Assembly: GCA_031279015.1 (NCBI GenBank)
Contig: JAITJI010000004.1
Coordinates: 1 to 36,345 of the forward strand
Direction of reading: 5' to 3'
Source: Spirochaetaceae bacterium
Lineage (GTDB): Bacteria > Spirochaetota > Spirochaetia > Treponematales > Breznakiellaceae
DNA: 36,345 bases
Shown: positions 1 to 7,449 of the stretch, in pieces
Layout: every line of letters starts with the position of its first letter
Position numbering within the stretch: position 1 is the stretch's first letter
The notes under the pieces: generated by a model
Told to the model about the DNA's origin: nothing
The model's input: the letters and a program-made list of their open reading frames with translations, nothing else
Databases searched by the model: none
Translations under genes and position numbers: made by a program

Positions 1-2
1 AC

Positions 3-275
3 GCCAATGTCATTACCGAATTGACAAACGGGCAAATAGAGATGCTCTGCCTTCAGCCCGAAGATTTTCATAAAATTAATGTTTGGCTGTACCCGCTCGC
101 CTACAAAGATCCCGGCTACCACAAAGGCGAAACGTTCCTTTTGCTCACCATTGACGAATGGCAGTCAGATGAAGCCCTTTCGCGGCGCGTACCGGACTAC
201 GAGGATGACAACTTTGTAATATTCAGATACCCGTCCGCCTCGCGGGTCTTTGAAGAGGTGATCACGGGGGATTAG
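3..275 (+). CDS. C-terminal part of an unknown protein (5' end outside window)
   Basis: An open frame enters from the left edge and ends at a TAG at 273-275, leaving about 90 residues. The first possible start inside the window (TTG at 21) has no ribosome binding site, and the frame is open back to base 3, so this is most likely the tail of a longer gene. The visible part is acidic and aromatic-rich, with no membrane segment, no cysteine cluster and no motif that I recognise. It ends near an acidic C-terminus (EEVITGD). It is separated by 64 bp from the hydrolase gene, which appears to have its own promoter. No function can be given. Confidence 0.55.
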   Translation, partial: ANVITELTNGQIEMLCLQPEDFHKINVWLYPLAYKDPGYHKGETFLLLTIDEWQSDEALSRRVPDYEDDNFVIFRYPSASRVFEEVITGD

Positions 276-304
276 CCGTCTCGTGAAAAGTGAAAAAACA
301 TTTC

Positions 305-333
305 TTGATCAAATTGTCCGGCGCCGTTAAGAT
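305..333 (+). promoter_or_regulatory. Putative promoter of the alpha/beta hydrolase gene
   Basis: TTGATC (305-310), a 17-nt spacer and TAAGAT (328-333) make a plausible sigma70-type promoter, each box matching 4 of 6 consensus positions. The -10 box ends only 6 nt before the ATG at 340 and no Shine-Dalgarno sequence is visible, so the transcript could be leaderless. This is a prediction from pattern alone. Confidence 0.35.
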
Positions 334-339
334 AGACCT

Positions 340-1329
340 ATGCCAAATGACATCGCCCCTTTTAAAAACGCCAATTCTTCCATGCAGCCCTGGCCCGCCA
401 TCGCCCCCTTGGGAAAGGTCCTGCGGCTCCGGGGTGAAAGGGAAACCGTCTTCTATTACGATAGCGGCGTCCCCGGTTCCGTTGTGCCGGACGCTGCACC
501 GGCGGATGCCGGGGCGGACAGAAAAAAACCCGCCATCCTCCTGATCCACGGCCTGGGGGATGAGGCGGATTCCTGGCGGCATCTTATCCCCCGGTTACAC
601 GCCGCAGGTTACCGGACGCTGGCATTGGATCTGCCGGGGTTCGGACGTTCCGCCGCCCCGGGCAGGATAAGCCTTGGGGGGCACGCCGCCGCCGCACTCC
701 GGCTCCTTGAGGCCGCGTACTGTGCGGACCCGGAAAACCCTGCGGTACTGGTGGGAAACTCCATGGGGGCTGTGGTCGCCGAAGACGCGGCCCGCAGGCG
801 GCCGGATCTCGTGGGGAGTCTCATCCTCATAGACGGCTGCTTCCCCCAGACAGCGCCGCTCAATTCCGGACTTCTCTTCATGGCCCTCCCGGTGGTGGGC
901 AGGAAATGGTACCGGGCTTTCAGAACCAACCCTGAAGGGGCCTACCGGTCCCTTCAGGGCTACTACGCAGATCTGGAAGGGCTGCCCGGGGAGGACCGGC
1001 AGTTCCTCCGGGAACGGGTTATCGCCCGTGTAAAAAGCGATGCCCAGGAACGGGCCTACTTCGCATCCCTTCGCAGTATCATCCTGACCGGTCTGACCGC
1101 ATCCCGCTCCATGAGCCGGGCGATGGCGGCCTTTCCCGGCAAGGTGCTGTTTCTCTGGGGGGAGGCTGACCGGGTCATGCCCGCTTCTTCTGCGGACCGA
1201 ATCCGCGCCCTGCGTCCGGATGCAGCCTTCAGGATCATCTCCGGAGCGGGCCACCTGCCGCAGCAGGAAAAACCCGTCGAAACCGCAGGGGAGATCCTCT
1301 CGTTTCTGAAAGCGGATAGCGGAGCTTAG
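340..1329 (+). CDS. Alpha/beta hydrolase fold protein
   Basis: The 329-residue protein has the standard marks of the alpha/beta hydrolase superfamily. There is an oxyanion-hole HG pair (His70-Gly71, in LLIHGLGD), a DLPGFGRS strand-turn near 97-104, the nucleophile elbow GNSMG with Ser141, a likely acid Asp277 in WGEAD, and the catalytic His305 in GAGHLPQQE. About 60 residues precede the first core strand, which is somewhat longer than usual and could mean that a later start is used. There is no signal peptide, so it is probably cytosolic. The substrate cannot be told from sequence: esterases, C-C hydrolases and haloperoxidase-like enzymes share this layout. It converges on the polyol dehydrogenase gene with a 36-bp gap. 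No clear terminator is visible there. Confidence 0.88.
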   Translation: MPNDIAPFKNANSSMQPWPAIAPLGKVLRLRGERETVFYYDSGVPGSVVPDAAPADAGADRKKPAILLIHGLGDEADSWRHLIPRLHAAGYRTLALDLPGFGRSAAPGRISLGGHAAAALRLLEAAYCADPENPAVLVGNSMGAVVAEDAARRRPDLVGSLILIDGCFPQTAPLNSGLLFMALPVVGRKWYRAFRTNPEGAYRSLQGYYADLEGLPGEDRQFLRERVIARVKSDAQERAYFASLRSIILTGLTASRSMSRAMAAFPGKVLFLWGEADRVMPASSADRIRALRPDAAFRIISGAGHLPQQEKPVETAGEILSFLKADSGA

Positions 1330-1365
1330 ACGGCGAGGCATCCGGCCCCGGTATTTTCCCGTGGA

Positions 1366-2415
1366 TTATTTTCCTATTTTTACCACCGATTTGACAATAT
1401 CTGCCTTATTATGGACACTCTTGTCCATGGCGTTTTGGATGTCATCAAAATCAAAGGTATTGGTAACGATATCCTTGATCTGTACGGCCCCCCGGGCGAC
1501 CGCATCGATGGCCAGGGGATAGATATGACGGTACCGGAAGATCGTTTTAAAGCTGAGTTCCCTGTTCAGGGCGATGCTGATGGGGAGATTCATCATCCCC
1601 GACTTGCTGTAGCCTACAAAAACCATGGTTGCCCCTTTTTTGGTTGATTCAATAGCCTGGCCTGCGGAACCTTCATTTCCTGAGGTTTCGATCACCAGAT
1701 CCACCCCCTTCCCGCCGGTTAACTCCGAAATCACCCGGGGAACCTGCTGCTCCGCAGCATTGATGATGCCGTCCGCTCCCAGGGCCTTTGCCTTCTCCAG
1801 CCGTTTGGGGACCACATCGGTTACAAAGACCCGGGAAACCCCCTGGGCCTTCATGGCCAGCATGGATACCAGGCCGATACAGCCCGCGCCGGTAACCAGG
1901 GCGGTCTGCCCTATTTCGGCGCCACCGGTTAACGCCGCATGAAAGCCAACTGCCAGGGGTTCGATAAGGGCCCCCTCCATGGTGCTGACTTGTCCGGGAA
2001 GCTTAAAGCAGAGCGCCGCTTCATGGGCTACATACTCCTGAAAGACCCCATCCACCGGCGGGGTCGCAAAAAAAATCACATCCGGACAGAGATTGTACTT
2101 CCCGGAACGGCAGAACTCGCAGTGACCGCAGGTTTTCCCCGGCTCCAGCGCCACCCGGTCTCCCGGGTGCAGATGGGTAACCGCCGCCCCGGTCTCCACC
2201 ACAATGCCCCCCGGTTCATGACCAAGCACAAAGGGAGGTTTTACAATGAAATCGCCGATTCGGCCCGTCTCATAATAGTGAAGATCCGAACCGCAGATCC
2301 CCACATATTCAAGCTTGACGAGGACCTCATCAGGCTTTGGCTGCGGAATATCCCGTTCGACAATCTCCATCTTGCCGATTCCCGTCATAATTGCAACTTT
2401 CATTTTTCCCTGCAT
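1366..2415 (-). CDS. Zinc-dependent polyol (sorbitol/xylitol-type) dehydrogenase
   Basis: This 349-residue medium-chain dehydrogenase has the full zinc-enzyme signature. Catalytic zinc ligands are Cys41 (GICGSDLHYY) and His66-Glu67 (LGHEPGG). A structural zinc lobe has Cys96, 99, 102 and 110. The Rossmann fold starts with VTGAGCIG, and an aspartate after the second strand (VFVTD) suggests NAD over NADP. The HYYETGRIGDF segment is typical of the sorbitol/xylitol dehydrogenase branch, which oxidises polyols to ketoses. The start is the ATG at 2415, with AGGAGGA (2429-2423) 7 nt upstream. It is transcribed divergently from a fructokinase 72 bp away, which fits a sorbitol to fructose to fructose 6-phosphate route. 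The exact polyol is inferred. L-iditol, xylitol or a related sugar alcohol is equally possible. Confidence 0.88.
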   Translation of the reverse strand: MQGKMKVAIMTGIGKMEIVERDIPQPKPDEVLVKLEYVGICGSDLHYYETGRIGDFIVKPPFVLGHEPGGIVVETGAAVTHLHPGDRVALEPGKTCGHCEFCRSGKYNLCPDVIFFATPPVDGVFQEYVAHEAALCFKLPGQVSTMEGALIEPLAVGFHAALTGGAEIGQTALVTGAGCIGLVSMLAMKAQGVSRVFVTDVVPKRLEKAKALGADGIINAAEQQVPRVISELTGGKGVDLVIETSGNEGSAGQAIESTKKGATMVFVGYSKSGMMNLPISIALNRELSFKTIFRYRHIYPLAIDAVARGAVQIKDIVTNTFDFDDIQNAMDKSVHNKADIVKSVVKIGK

Positions 2416-2437
2416 GATACATTCCTCCTGCGTCCTA

Positions 2438-2470
2438 TTGAGATTATACAGGGCATCTTATAAAATGCAA
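2438..2470. promoter_or_regulatory. Overlapping divergent promoters for the dehydrogenase and fructokinase
   Basis: On the minus strand a perfect TATAAT (2448-2443) lies 16 nt from TTGCAT (2470-2465), serving the dehydrogenase. On the plus strand TTGAGA (2438-2443) and TATAAA (2459-2464), with a 15-nt spacer, could serve the fructokinase. The two promoters overlap within 33 bp, so RNA polymerase binding at one would exclude the other. No regulator operator is recognised here. Confidence 0.45.
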
Positions 2471-2487
2471 TCCTAAAGGAGGGCATC

Positions 2488-3495
2488 ATGATTCTCTGCT
2501 GCGGTGAGGCGCTAATCGATATGCTCCCCCGGCGGATGGGGATACTGCCGGAGGAACAGGGGGGCAACTCTTCCGGGTCCGGGGGAACGGCGTTTCTGCC
2601 CTGTCCCGGGGGAAGTCCCTATAATACCGCCGTCGCCATCGGACGGCTCGGTGTACCCGTTGGGTTTTTAGGGAGACTCTCCACCGATTTCTTTGGGGAT
2701 ATTCTGGTAAAGCGGCTTGTTGAAAACGGGGTCTCCACCGATTGTATCGTCCGCTCCGGGGAGAACTCCTCCCTGGCCTTCGTCAAGCTGGATCAGGATG
2801 CAGAACCCCAGTACATTTTCTACACCGAGGGAAGCGCCGACCGGTCCCTTTCCCCGGCGGACCTGCCCCCGGCGCTCCCCGGGGCGGTTGACTGTATCCT
2901 CTTTGGGTCCATCTCCATGACTATGGAACCTATCGCATCCGCCATTGAATCCCTTATCCGGCGGGAGGCCGCCCGGGGAACCGGCACTCCCGTCATCTCG
3001 CTGGACCCCAACATACGGCCCTTCATGATCCGCAACCGGGAAAGCTACGTACAGCGCTTTGAGGGTTGGCTTCGGGATGTGGTTATCGTCAAGGTTTCTG
3101 AGGCCGACTTGCATTTTATCTACCCCGGGCCGGATCCGGAAGGAGCCCTGGAAAGGCTCCTCACCATGGGACCGCAGCTTGTGGTGAGTACCCTGGGTCC
3201 CCGGGGTGCCCGTGCCCTGCTCAGGCGGGACGACGGCTCTTTAGTCCGGGCAACGGCCCCGGTGGTGGACCTCCCCGTAGCGGATACTATCGGCGCCGGG
3301 GACACCTTTCATGGCGCCTTCCTCGCATGGCTGGAACGGCGGGGCAGGATGTCCCGTTCCGCCCTTGCCGCCCTGGGTGAGGCTGAACTCTCGGAAGCCC
3401 TGTTCTTCGCCAACAAGGCTGCATCTCTGGTATGCTCCCGGCACGGCGCGGAACCACCCGCTCTTGATGAGGTGGAGCGATTGGTCGTCCGGTAA
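2488..3495 (+). CDS. PfkB-family carbohydrate kinase, probable fructokinase
   Basis: The 335-residue protein belongs to the PfkB/ribokinase family. The N-terminal strand ILCCGEALIDM, the GGSPYNTAVAIGRLG segment (residues 41-55) and the C-terminal signature DTIGAGDTFHGAF (266 onward, catalytic base Asp272) are typical of bacterial fructokinases. It would use ATP to make fructose 6-phosphate. An insertion of about 20 Gly/Ser-rich residues (roughly 20-39) precedes the GGSPYN motif. The start is supported by AAAGGAGGG six nt upstream of the ATG. Pairing with the divergent polyol dehydrogenase supports a ketose substrate, though 2-keto-3-deoxygluconate or another sugar cannot be excluded. Its TAA overlaps the aroC ATG by one base. 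Confidence 0.85.
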   Translation: MILCCGEALIDMLPRRMGILPEEQGGNSSGSGGTAFLPCPGGSPYNTAVAIGRLGVPVGFLGRLSTDFFGDILVKRLVENGVSTDCIVRSGENSSLAFVKLDQDAEPQYIFYTEGSADRSLSPADLPPALPGAVDCILFGSISMTMEPIASAIESLIRREAARGTGTPVISLDPNIRPFMIRNRESYVQRFEGWLRDVVIVKVSEADLHFIYPGPDPEGALERLLTMGPQLVVSTLGPRGARALLRRDDGSLVRATAPVVDLPVADTIGAGDTFHGAFLAWLERRGRMSRSALAALGEAELSEALFFANKAASLVCSRHGAEPPALDEVERLVVR

Positions 3496-4631
3496 TGATT
3501 AGGAATACCTTCGGCGATCTCTTTACCGTTACCACCTTTGGAGAATCCCACGGCCCTGCTATGGGCTGTGTGGTGGATGGCTGCCCCGCGGGACTCCCCC
3601 TGGACATCGAAATTATCCGCCGGGATCTTCAGCGGCGGCGGCCCGGCGGACCTGCCGCCACCACCCGGATAGAAGCGGATGAGCCGGAGATCCTCTCCGG
3701 GGTTTTTCAGGGGAAAACCCTGGGGACCCCCATCGCTATTCTGATCCGTAACACCTCCCAGCGTTCCACCGATTACGACAGCCTGCGGGATCTCTACCGG
3801 CCGGGCCACGCCGACTGGACCTGGGAGACCAAGTATGGTGTCCGGGATCACCGGGGTGGCGGGAGGAGTTCCGGCCGGGAAACCGTAGGCCGGGTTGCCG
3901 CAGGAGCTATCGCCAAGGTGCTGCTCGCATCCTCGGGTATCACGATCCGAGCCTGGGTTGCCGCCATTGCGGGGATAGCAGCGCCGGGCCCGGAGGACCC
4001 CGGCTTTGACCTTGACGAAGCGGAACGGAACCTTCTGCGGGTTCCCCATCAGGAAACCGCCGACAGGATTCTCGCGGAGATAGAAAGGCTCCGTGCCTCC
4101 GGAGACAGCGCCGGCGGTATAGTATGCTGTTCCACCACCGGCCTTCCCCCGGGACTGGGGGAACCGGTTTTCGGCAAGCTCGATGCCCGGATAGCCTCGG
4201 CCATGCTCTCCCTGGGGGCCGTCAAGGGCATCGAATTTGGCGCGGGGTTTAAGGCTGCGGAGAGTTTTGGTTCGGAGCAAAACGACCGTCCAATACCCGG
4301 CTATACTAATCCTGCGGTTGATCTGCGGCGTCCCAGGGCGCCGATCCTGCCGGAAGGGATTCCGGATATCCGGTATCACACCAACAATGCGGGCGGAGTC
4401 CTTGGAGGCATCAGTACCGGGATGCCCCTGGAATTCCGGGTGGCCTTTAAGCCGGTTCCCTCAATAATGCAGCAGCAGAAAACTACGGATCGACGGGGAA
4501 TCGTCAGAAAACTGGTCATCCGGGGCCGGCACGATATCTGCATCGTTCCCCGGGCTGTCCCCGTTGTGGAGGCCATGACCGCGCTGGTTTTGGCGGATCT
4601 GCTCCTCCTCCAGCGTGCAAGCCGGGTCTGA
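3495..4631 (+). CDS. aroC: Chorismate synthase
   Basis: This enzyme converts 5-enolpyruvylshikimate 3-phosphate to chorismate, the last common step of aromatic amino acid synthesis, using reduced FMN. The 378 residues show all three family signatures. Near the N-terminus is GESHGPAMGCVVDGCPAG with the conserved His19. In the middle is DHRGGGRSSGRETVGRVAAGA. Near the C-terminus is RHDICIVPRAVPVVEAM. The length is normal for a bacterial AroC without the long fungal flavin reductase extension. The ATG at 3495 overlaps the fructokinase stop (TAATG), so translation is probably coupled to a functionally unrelated gene. No other shikimate genes are in the window. Confidence 0.97.
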   Translation: MIRNTFGDLFTVTTFGESHGPAMGCVVDGCPAGLPLDIEIIRRDLQRRRPGGPAATTRIEADEPEILSGVFQGKTLGTPIAILIRNTSQRSTDYDSLRDLYRPGHADWTWETKYGVRDHRGGGRSSGRETVGRVAAGAIAKVLLASSGITIRAWVAAIAGIAAPGPEDPGFDLDEAERNLLRVPHQETADRILAEIERLRASGDSAGGIVCCSTTGLPPGLGEPVFGKLDARIASAMLSLGAVKGIEFGAGFKAAESFGSEQNDRPIPGYTNPAVDLRRPRAPILPEGIPDIRYHTNNAGGVLGGISTGMPLEFRVAFKPVPSIMQQQKTTDRRGIVRKLVIRGRHDICIVPRAVPVVEAMTALVLADLLLLQRASRV

Positions 4632-4693
4632 AGCCCGGATGTACGGTGAAACAGATAAACGTATTGCGCAGGGCGGCTGGTAATTGCGGGTCC

Positions 4694-5080
4694 TTAGCCC
4701 TTTCTGATGTAGAGGGGTATGGAGGTCAGTTCCTTTTCATCAACGTAGAGGGTAAAATTGACCACCCCGTTGCTTTTAAACTGTAAATTGGAGATACTGA
4801 AAACCAGGTGAGATACGGCGGTAGCATTGCCCACGCCCTTGACTTCAATGGCTCCGCCGATGGCATCCATACTCATTTCACCGTCCAGGTCCCGGGTCTC
4901 GATTCTGAAGCGGTGGTTGGCAAATTCCCAGAGGTCAAATCGCAGCCGGATAACCACCGACAGTTGGGGATGGACGCAGGGAAAATTCCGGGCGATTATG
5001 GTATCAAAGGTCCCCACGATGGTGAGTTTTCCTCCGTTTTCCTGGGCAAAATCGCAAAAAGTAAAAATTTCAGTTTTCAT
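4694..5080 (-). CDS. Small conserved-type protein, possibly DUF6941 family
   Basis: A 128-residue protein without signal peptide or membrane segment. It is rich in beta-strand-forming stretches (LTIVGTFDTIIA, LSVVIRLRFDL, VNFTLYVDEKELTSIPLYI) and looks like a compact beta-sandwich. The opening pattern MKTEIFTFCDFAQENGGKL, followed by a 'GTFDTI' strand and the closing LYVDEKEL-IPLYI, resembles the uncharacterised family DUF6941, but this is from memory and needs a profile search. The start ATG at 5080 has GGAG about 6 nt upstream. It lies 56 bp downstream of the GGDEF gene on the same strand, so it may be the last gene of that operon. No function is known to me. Confidence 0.75.
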   Translation of the reverse strand: MKTEIFTFCDFAQENGGKLTIVGTFDTIIARNFPCVHPQLSVVIRLRFDLWEFANHRFRIETRDLDGEMSMDAIGGAIEVKGVGNATAVSHLVFSISNLQFKSNGVVNFTLYVDEKELTSIPLYIRKG

Positions 5081-5136
5081 ATAAACTCCGCCTCTTGTTT
5101 TGTGATGGCTCAGAGTATACGGTAATCCGGATCGGC

Positions 5137-6234
5137 TTAACCGGAAAGCAGCTCATTTCCTTCGTTTTTTACGACAACATCACTGTTTTGCCTGTCAATA
5201 AAGCTAACAACCCTGTTTCTCCCGGCTTTTTTTGCCTCATAGAGGGCAACATCCGCATTATTGATAAGCTTTTGAATGAATTTCGGATCGCTTGGGTCCT
5301 TTTCAGGGGATGCCAAGGTAACGCCAAAACTAGCGGTAATGTTCACCGGACCGGTTTCCAGGTTTACCGGACTTACAGCCAGGGACTTACGTACCCGTTC
5401 GGCAATAACAATACCGGTTTCCAGGTCGGCGCCGCTGAAAAACAGGACAAATTCCTCCCCTCCGTAACGGCCCATAAAATCATTTTTTCGCAGGGCCGAA
5501 GAGATAACCTTTACCGTATGACGCAGGGCTTCATCCCCTGCCAAGTGGCCGTAGGTATCATTAAACCGTTTAAAATGATCGATATCAAGCATGGCGAGAC
5601 AGCAGGAAATTGACCGGGCCAGGATGATCTGTACCTCTGCGCCAGCCCGTTCCAGAAAGGACCGCCGGTTGAGCACCCCGGTGAGGGGATCGTGACTGGC
5701 CAGGTATTTGAAGCGGGACTCGCTTTCCTGCAGGGCCTCCACAACAGAATTGCGGAGGTCTACTTCATTTTGAAGGTTATTCGTCAGGGCCGTAAGGGTG
5801 GCTTCTTTCTGCTTTAATTCCTTCAGGGTAGCATCCATTTGACGCACCATGGAGTTAAAGGCCTGGGAGAATTCCCCCATGAATTGAACCTGTTGGGAAA
5901 AATCCCCCTGCTCTACCATCTGGACCTGCCAGATAAGATGCCGCAGATGGGCCTGCAAGGCCTTCATACAACCGGGAATGATACCCCGAACCCGGATATC
6001 CGGGGACAAATCGCCGGTTGAAAAGGAATAGAGAACATCCCGAATTGCCTTAAAGTCTGTATGAATCTCCACCAGCAGCGGTATTTTAGCCAAATCATCG
6101 CTCAGTTCCGGAACAGCATTATCCTTTAACAGTTTTTTAACGTGTTCAAGTGCTCGAAGACCCTCATCATTAATCACATTATCTGTCCTGACCCTACACG
6201 AATAAAACCGTATCCTGGGGAATATTGTTCCCAT
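5137..6234 (-). CDS. Diguanylate cyclase (GGDEF domain) with HAMP-like/coiled-coil N-terminus
   Basis: The C-terminal half (about residues 175-345) is a complete GGDEF domain that would condense two GTP to cyclic di-GMP. It has HDPLTGVLNRRSF, the active-site GGEEF at 258-262 and a product-inhibition I-site RKND at 249-252, exactly five residues upstream. The N-terminal part is cytosolic, with no transmembrane helix. Residues 100-140 (MVEQGDFSQQVQFMGEFSQAFNSMVRQMD, split here over two helices) look like a HAMP-type linker followed by a coiled coil to about 170. The ATG at 6234 has no ribosome binding site. A GTG at 6177 (residue 20) is preceded by AGGA and is a good alternative, giving 346 residues. 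The V4R gene lies just upstream and is the likely signal input. Confidence 0.9.
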   Translation of the reverse strand: MGTIFPRIRFYSCRVRTDNVINDEGLRALEHVKKLLKDNAVPELSDDLAKIPLLVEIHTDFKAIRDVLYSFSTGDLSPDIRVRGIIPGCMKALQAHLRHLIWQVQMVEQGDFSQQVQFMGEFSQAFNSMVRQMDATLKELKQKEATLTALTNNLQNEVDLRNSVVEALQESESRFKYLASHDPLTGVLNRRSFLERAGAEVQIILARSISCCLAMLDIDHFKRFNDTYGHLAGDEALRHTVKVISSALRKNDFMGRYGGEEFVLFFSGADLETGIVIAERVRKSLAVSPVNLETGPVNITASFGVTLASPEKDPSDPKFIQKLINNADVALYEAKKAGRNRVVSFIDRQNSDVVVKNEGNELLSG

Positions 6235-6311
6235 ACGGCCGGAACGCTGTAAGCTAAGCGGTTCATCCCGTCTACTTCCGGTAAGCTGAACATTCCTGCA
6301 ACCCAGATATG

Positions 6312-6851
6312 TCAGGAGGCTTGAACATTACCTTTTGCCTCAAAACGGCATGTACGGGAACCGGTACACCAGCAGTCAACTTCTCGAACATTAAACCCTT
6401 TTCCGCTGAAAGCCTCTAGTATCCCCTGGATAAACCCTTCGTCGTATACACAAACCACATCCGCCGTATCGGGAAGCCCTGAACAGTCAAGGTCCTCGTC
6501 AACAGTGAATATAAAGTGATCTCCCGTACTCGATGCAGCCTCAACCCGGAAGATCCCTATTCCCAGTTCATTAAACAGGCATTGAATCCTGTTTGCAAGC
6601 CCTGCCACATCCTTAATATCGCTTAAATATTTGTCGAAAAACGACTTCCCCGCCAGAACACCGGCTTCCCGAAACAGATTATCCGCTTCATCGGTACCGT
6701 AATGCTGCTCCAGAACATCCCGCAGGGTAAACTGAAATAGCCGGTACGTCTCGATTCGTGTCGAAGGCCCCAGACTGGGGCGGGCTATCTGCATATCCGC
6801 GCCAATAGTGTCATCCCAGGAAAATTTATATTTCCGTGTATCTACTCCCAT
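6312..6851 (-). CDS. V4R-domain sensory protein
   Basis: The 179-residue soluble protein resembles stand-alone V4R (4-vinyl reductase) domain proteins, small-molecule or haem/metal-linked sensor domains related to the bacteriochlorophyll BchJ and NO-binding folds. The C-terminal half carries the typical pattern CVYDEGFIQGIL, then EVDCWCTGSRTCRFEAKG, with cysteines at 134, 160, 162 and 168, plus Cys91 and Cys123. These could bind a metal or ligand. The N-terminal half is helical (TYRLFQFTLRDVLEQHYG). The start ATG at 6851 has AAGGAG eight nt upstream. It is followed on the same strand by the GGDEF gene (78-135 bp gap depending on that start), so ligand sensing probably controls c-di-GMP synthesis. 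The family assignment is by motif memory; the ligand is unknown. Confidence 0.75.
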   Translation of the reverse strand: MGVDTRKYKFSWDDTIGADMQIARPSLGPSTRIETYRLFQFTLRDVLEQHYGTDEADNLFREAGVLAGKSFFDKYLSDIKDVAGLANRIQCLFNELGIGIFRVEAASSTGDHFIFTVDEDLDCSGLPDTADVVCVYDEGFIQGILEAFSGKGFNVREVDCWCTGSRTCRFEAKGNVQAS

Positions 6852-6973
6852 AATAGTAACTCCTTACCCATTTAAAATGTCATGAAAATTACAGTAATGT
6901 TTTCAAGACATCACCCATAAATACCAGAGAAAGGTGCTGATTCATTATTATGTAAGAAATTACGTTAACACAA

Positions 6974-6987
6974 CAGACTTGAGTCTG
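6974..6987. repeat. Diverged single copy of the 14-bp palindrome
   Basis: CAGACT-TG-AGTCTG is a perfect palindrome with a 6-bp arm and 2-bp centre. It has the same architecture as the three CGGACT-AA-AGTCCG units 105 bp further on and differs in one base pair of the arm and the central dinucleotide. It could be a fourth, decayed member of the array. Confidence 0.5.
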
Positions 6988-7091
6988 CTTTCTCCCCCGG
7001 GTAAAAACCTCCAAAAATTGTTTCTCTCAGCCCGAGACAGTTTCAAAATATCAGAATTTAGAACTGCCACCCATAAAACCCACCGATTCGT

Positions 7092-7137
7092 CGGACTAAA
7101 GTCCGGTCGGACTAAAGTCCGTTCGGACTAAAGTCCG
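7092..7137. repeat. Three tandem 14-bp palindromes (CGGACTAAAGTCCG) at exact 16-bp spacing
   Basis: Identical units lie at 7092-7105, 7108-7121 and 7124-7137. Each is a perfect inverted repeat (CGGACT, AA, AGTCCG), and they are separated by the dinucleotides GT and TT. The 16-bp period is constant. It is not a CRISPR: the spacers are only 2 bp. It might be an operator array, a mobile short-palindrome (REP-like) element or a transcription end signal. There is no T-run after it. Confidence 0.9.
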
Positions 7138-7400
7138 CCATACCATATTAGGAACCAGATCGATCCCTTATAATTACCATTAAAAGCCGGATGCATCCAG
7201 ATGGATTCTTTAGCCAGAATGTTAAGTAACAATTATATCTACATATCGGCTTATTAGCAAGATATATTATGGCCCACCGGCAATTAATATGCAACCGTTA
7301 CATATCTTTTGAGCGGATACTTTTACATCCTCTTGAGCGGGATAAACGGGCTGCCATGGCAAGATTTTACGTGAGAAACCGCGTATCGGGTCTTTTCCCT

Positions 7401-7429
7401 TGCGATAAAGGGGGATTAGCGATAGGATA
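7401..7429 (+). promoter_or_regulatory. Possible dnaE promoter
   Basis: TTGCGA (7401-7406), a 17-nt spacer and TAGGAT (7424-7429) match the sigma70 consensus at 4 of 6 positions each. They end 20 nt before the dnaE ATG, leaving room for the AAGGA ribosome binding site (7436-7440). Confidence 0.35.
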
Positions 7430-7449
7430 GAAACTAAGGATAGCAGATT

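Larger units (their letters stand above)
6852..7449. other. Long divergent intergenic region between the V4R gene and dnaE
   Basis: About 600 bp without a convincing gene. It is more AT-rich than its neighbours. It holds a cluster of short palindromes (listed separately), an imperfect inverted repeat GAAAATTAC-A-GTAATGTTTTC at about 6884-6904 close to the V4R start, and a direct repeat of TTGAGCGG at 7309 and 7333 (24-bp step) upstream of dnaE. Short open frames here lack ribosome binding sites and family resemblance. Confidence 0.6.

Noticed and set aside
3309-4379. A 356-codon minus-strand frame across fructokinase and aroC
   Set aside because: It overlaps two confidently identified genes and has only low-complexity sequence.
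6934-7131. A 65-codon plus-strand frame in the dnaE upstream gap
   Set aside because: It runs through the palindrome array, has no ribosome site and no resemblance to known proteins.
7092-7137. CRISPR array
   Set aside because: The units are 14-bp palindromes with 2-bp gaps; a CRISPR needs 25-40 bp repeats with spacers of about 30 bp, and no cas gene is present.
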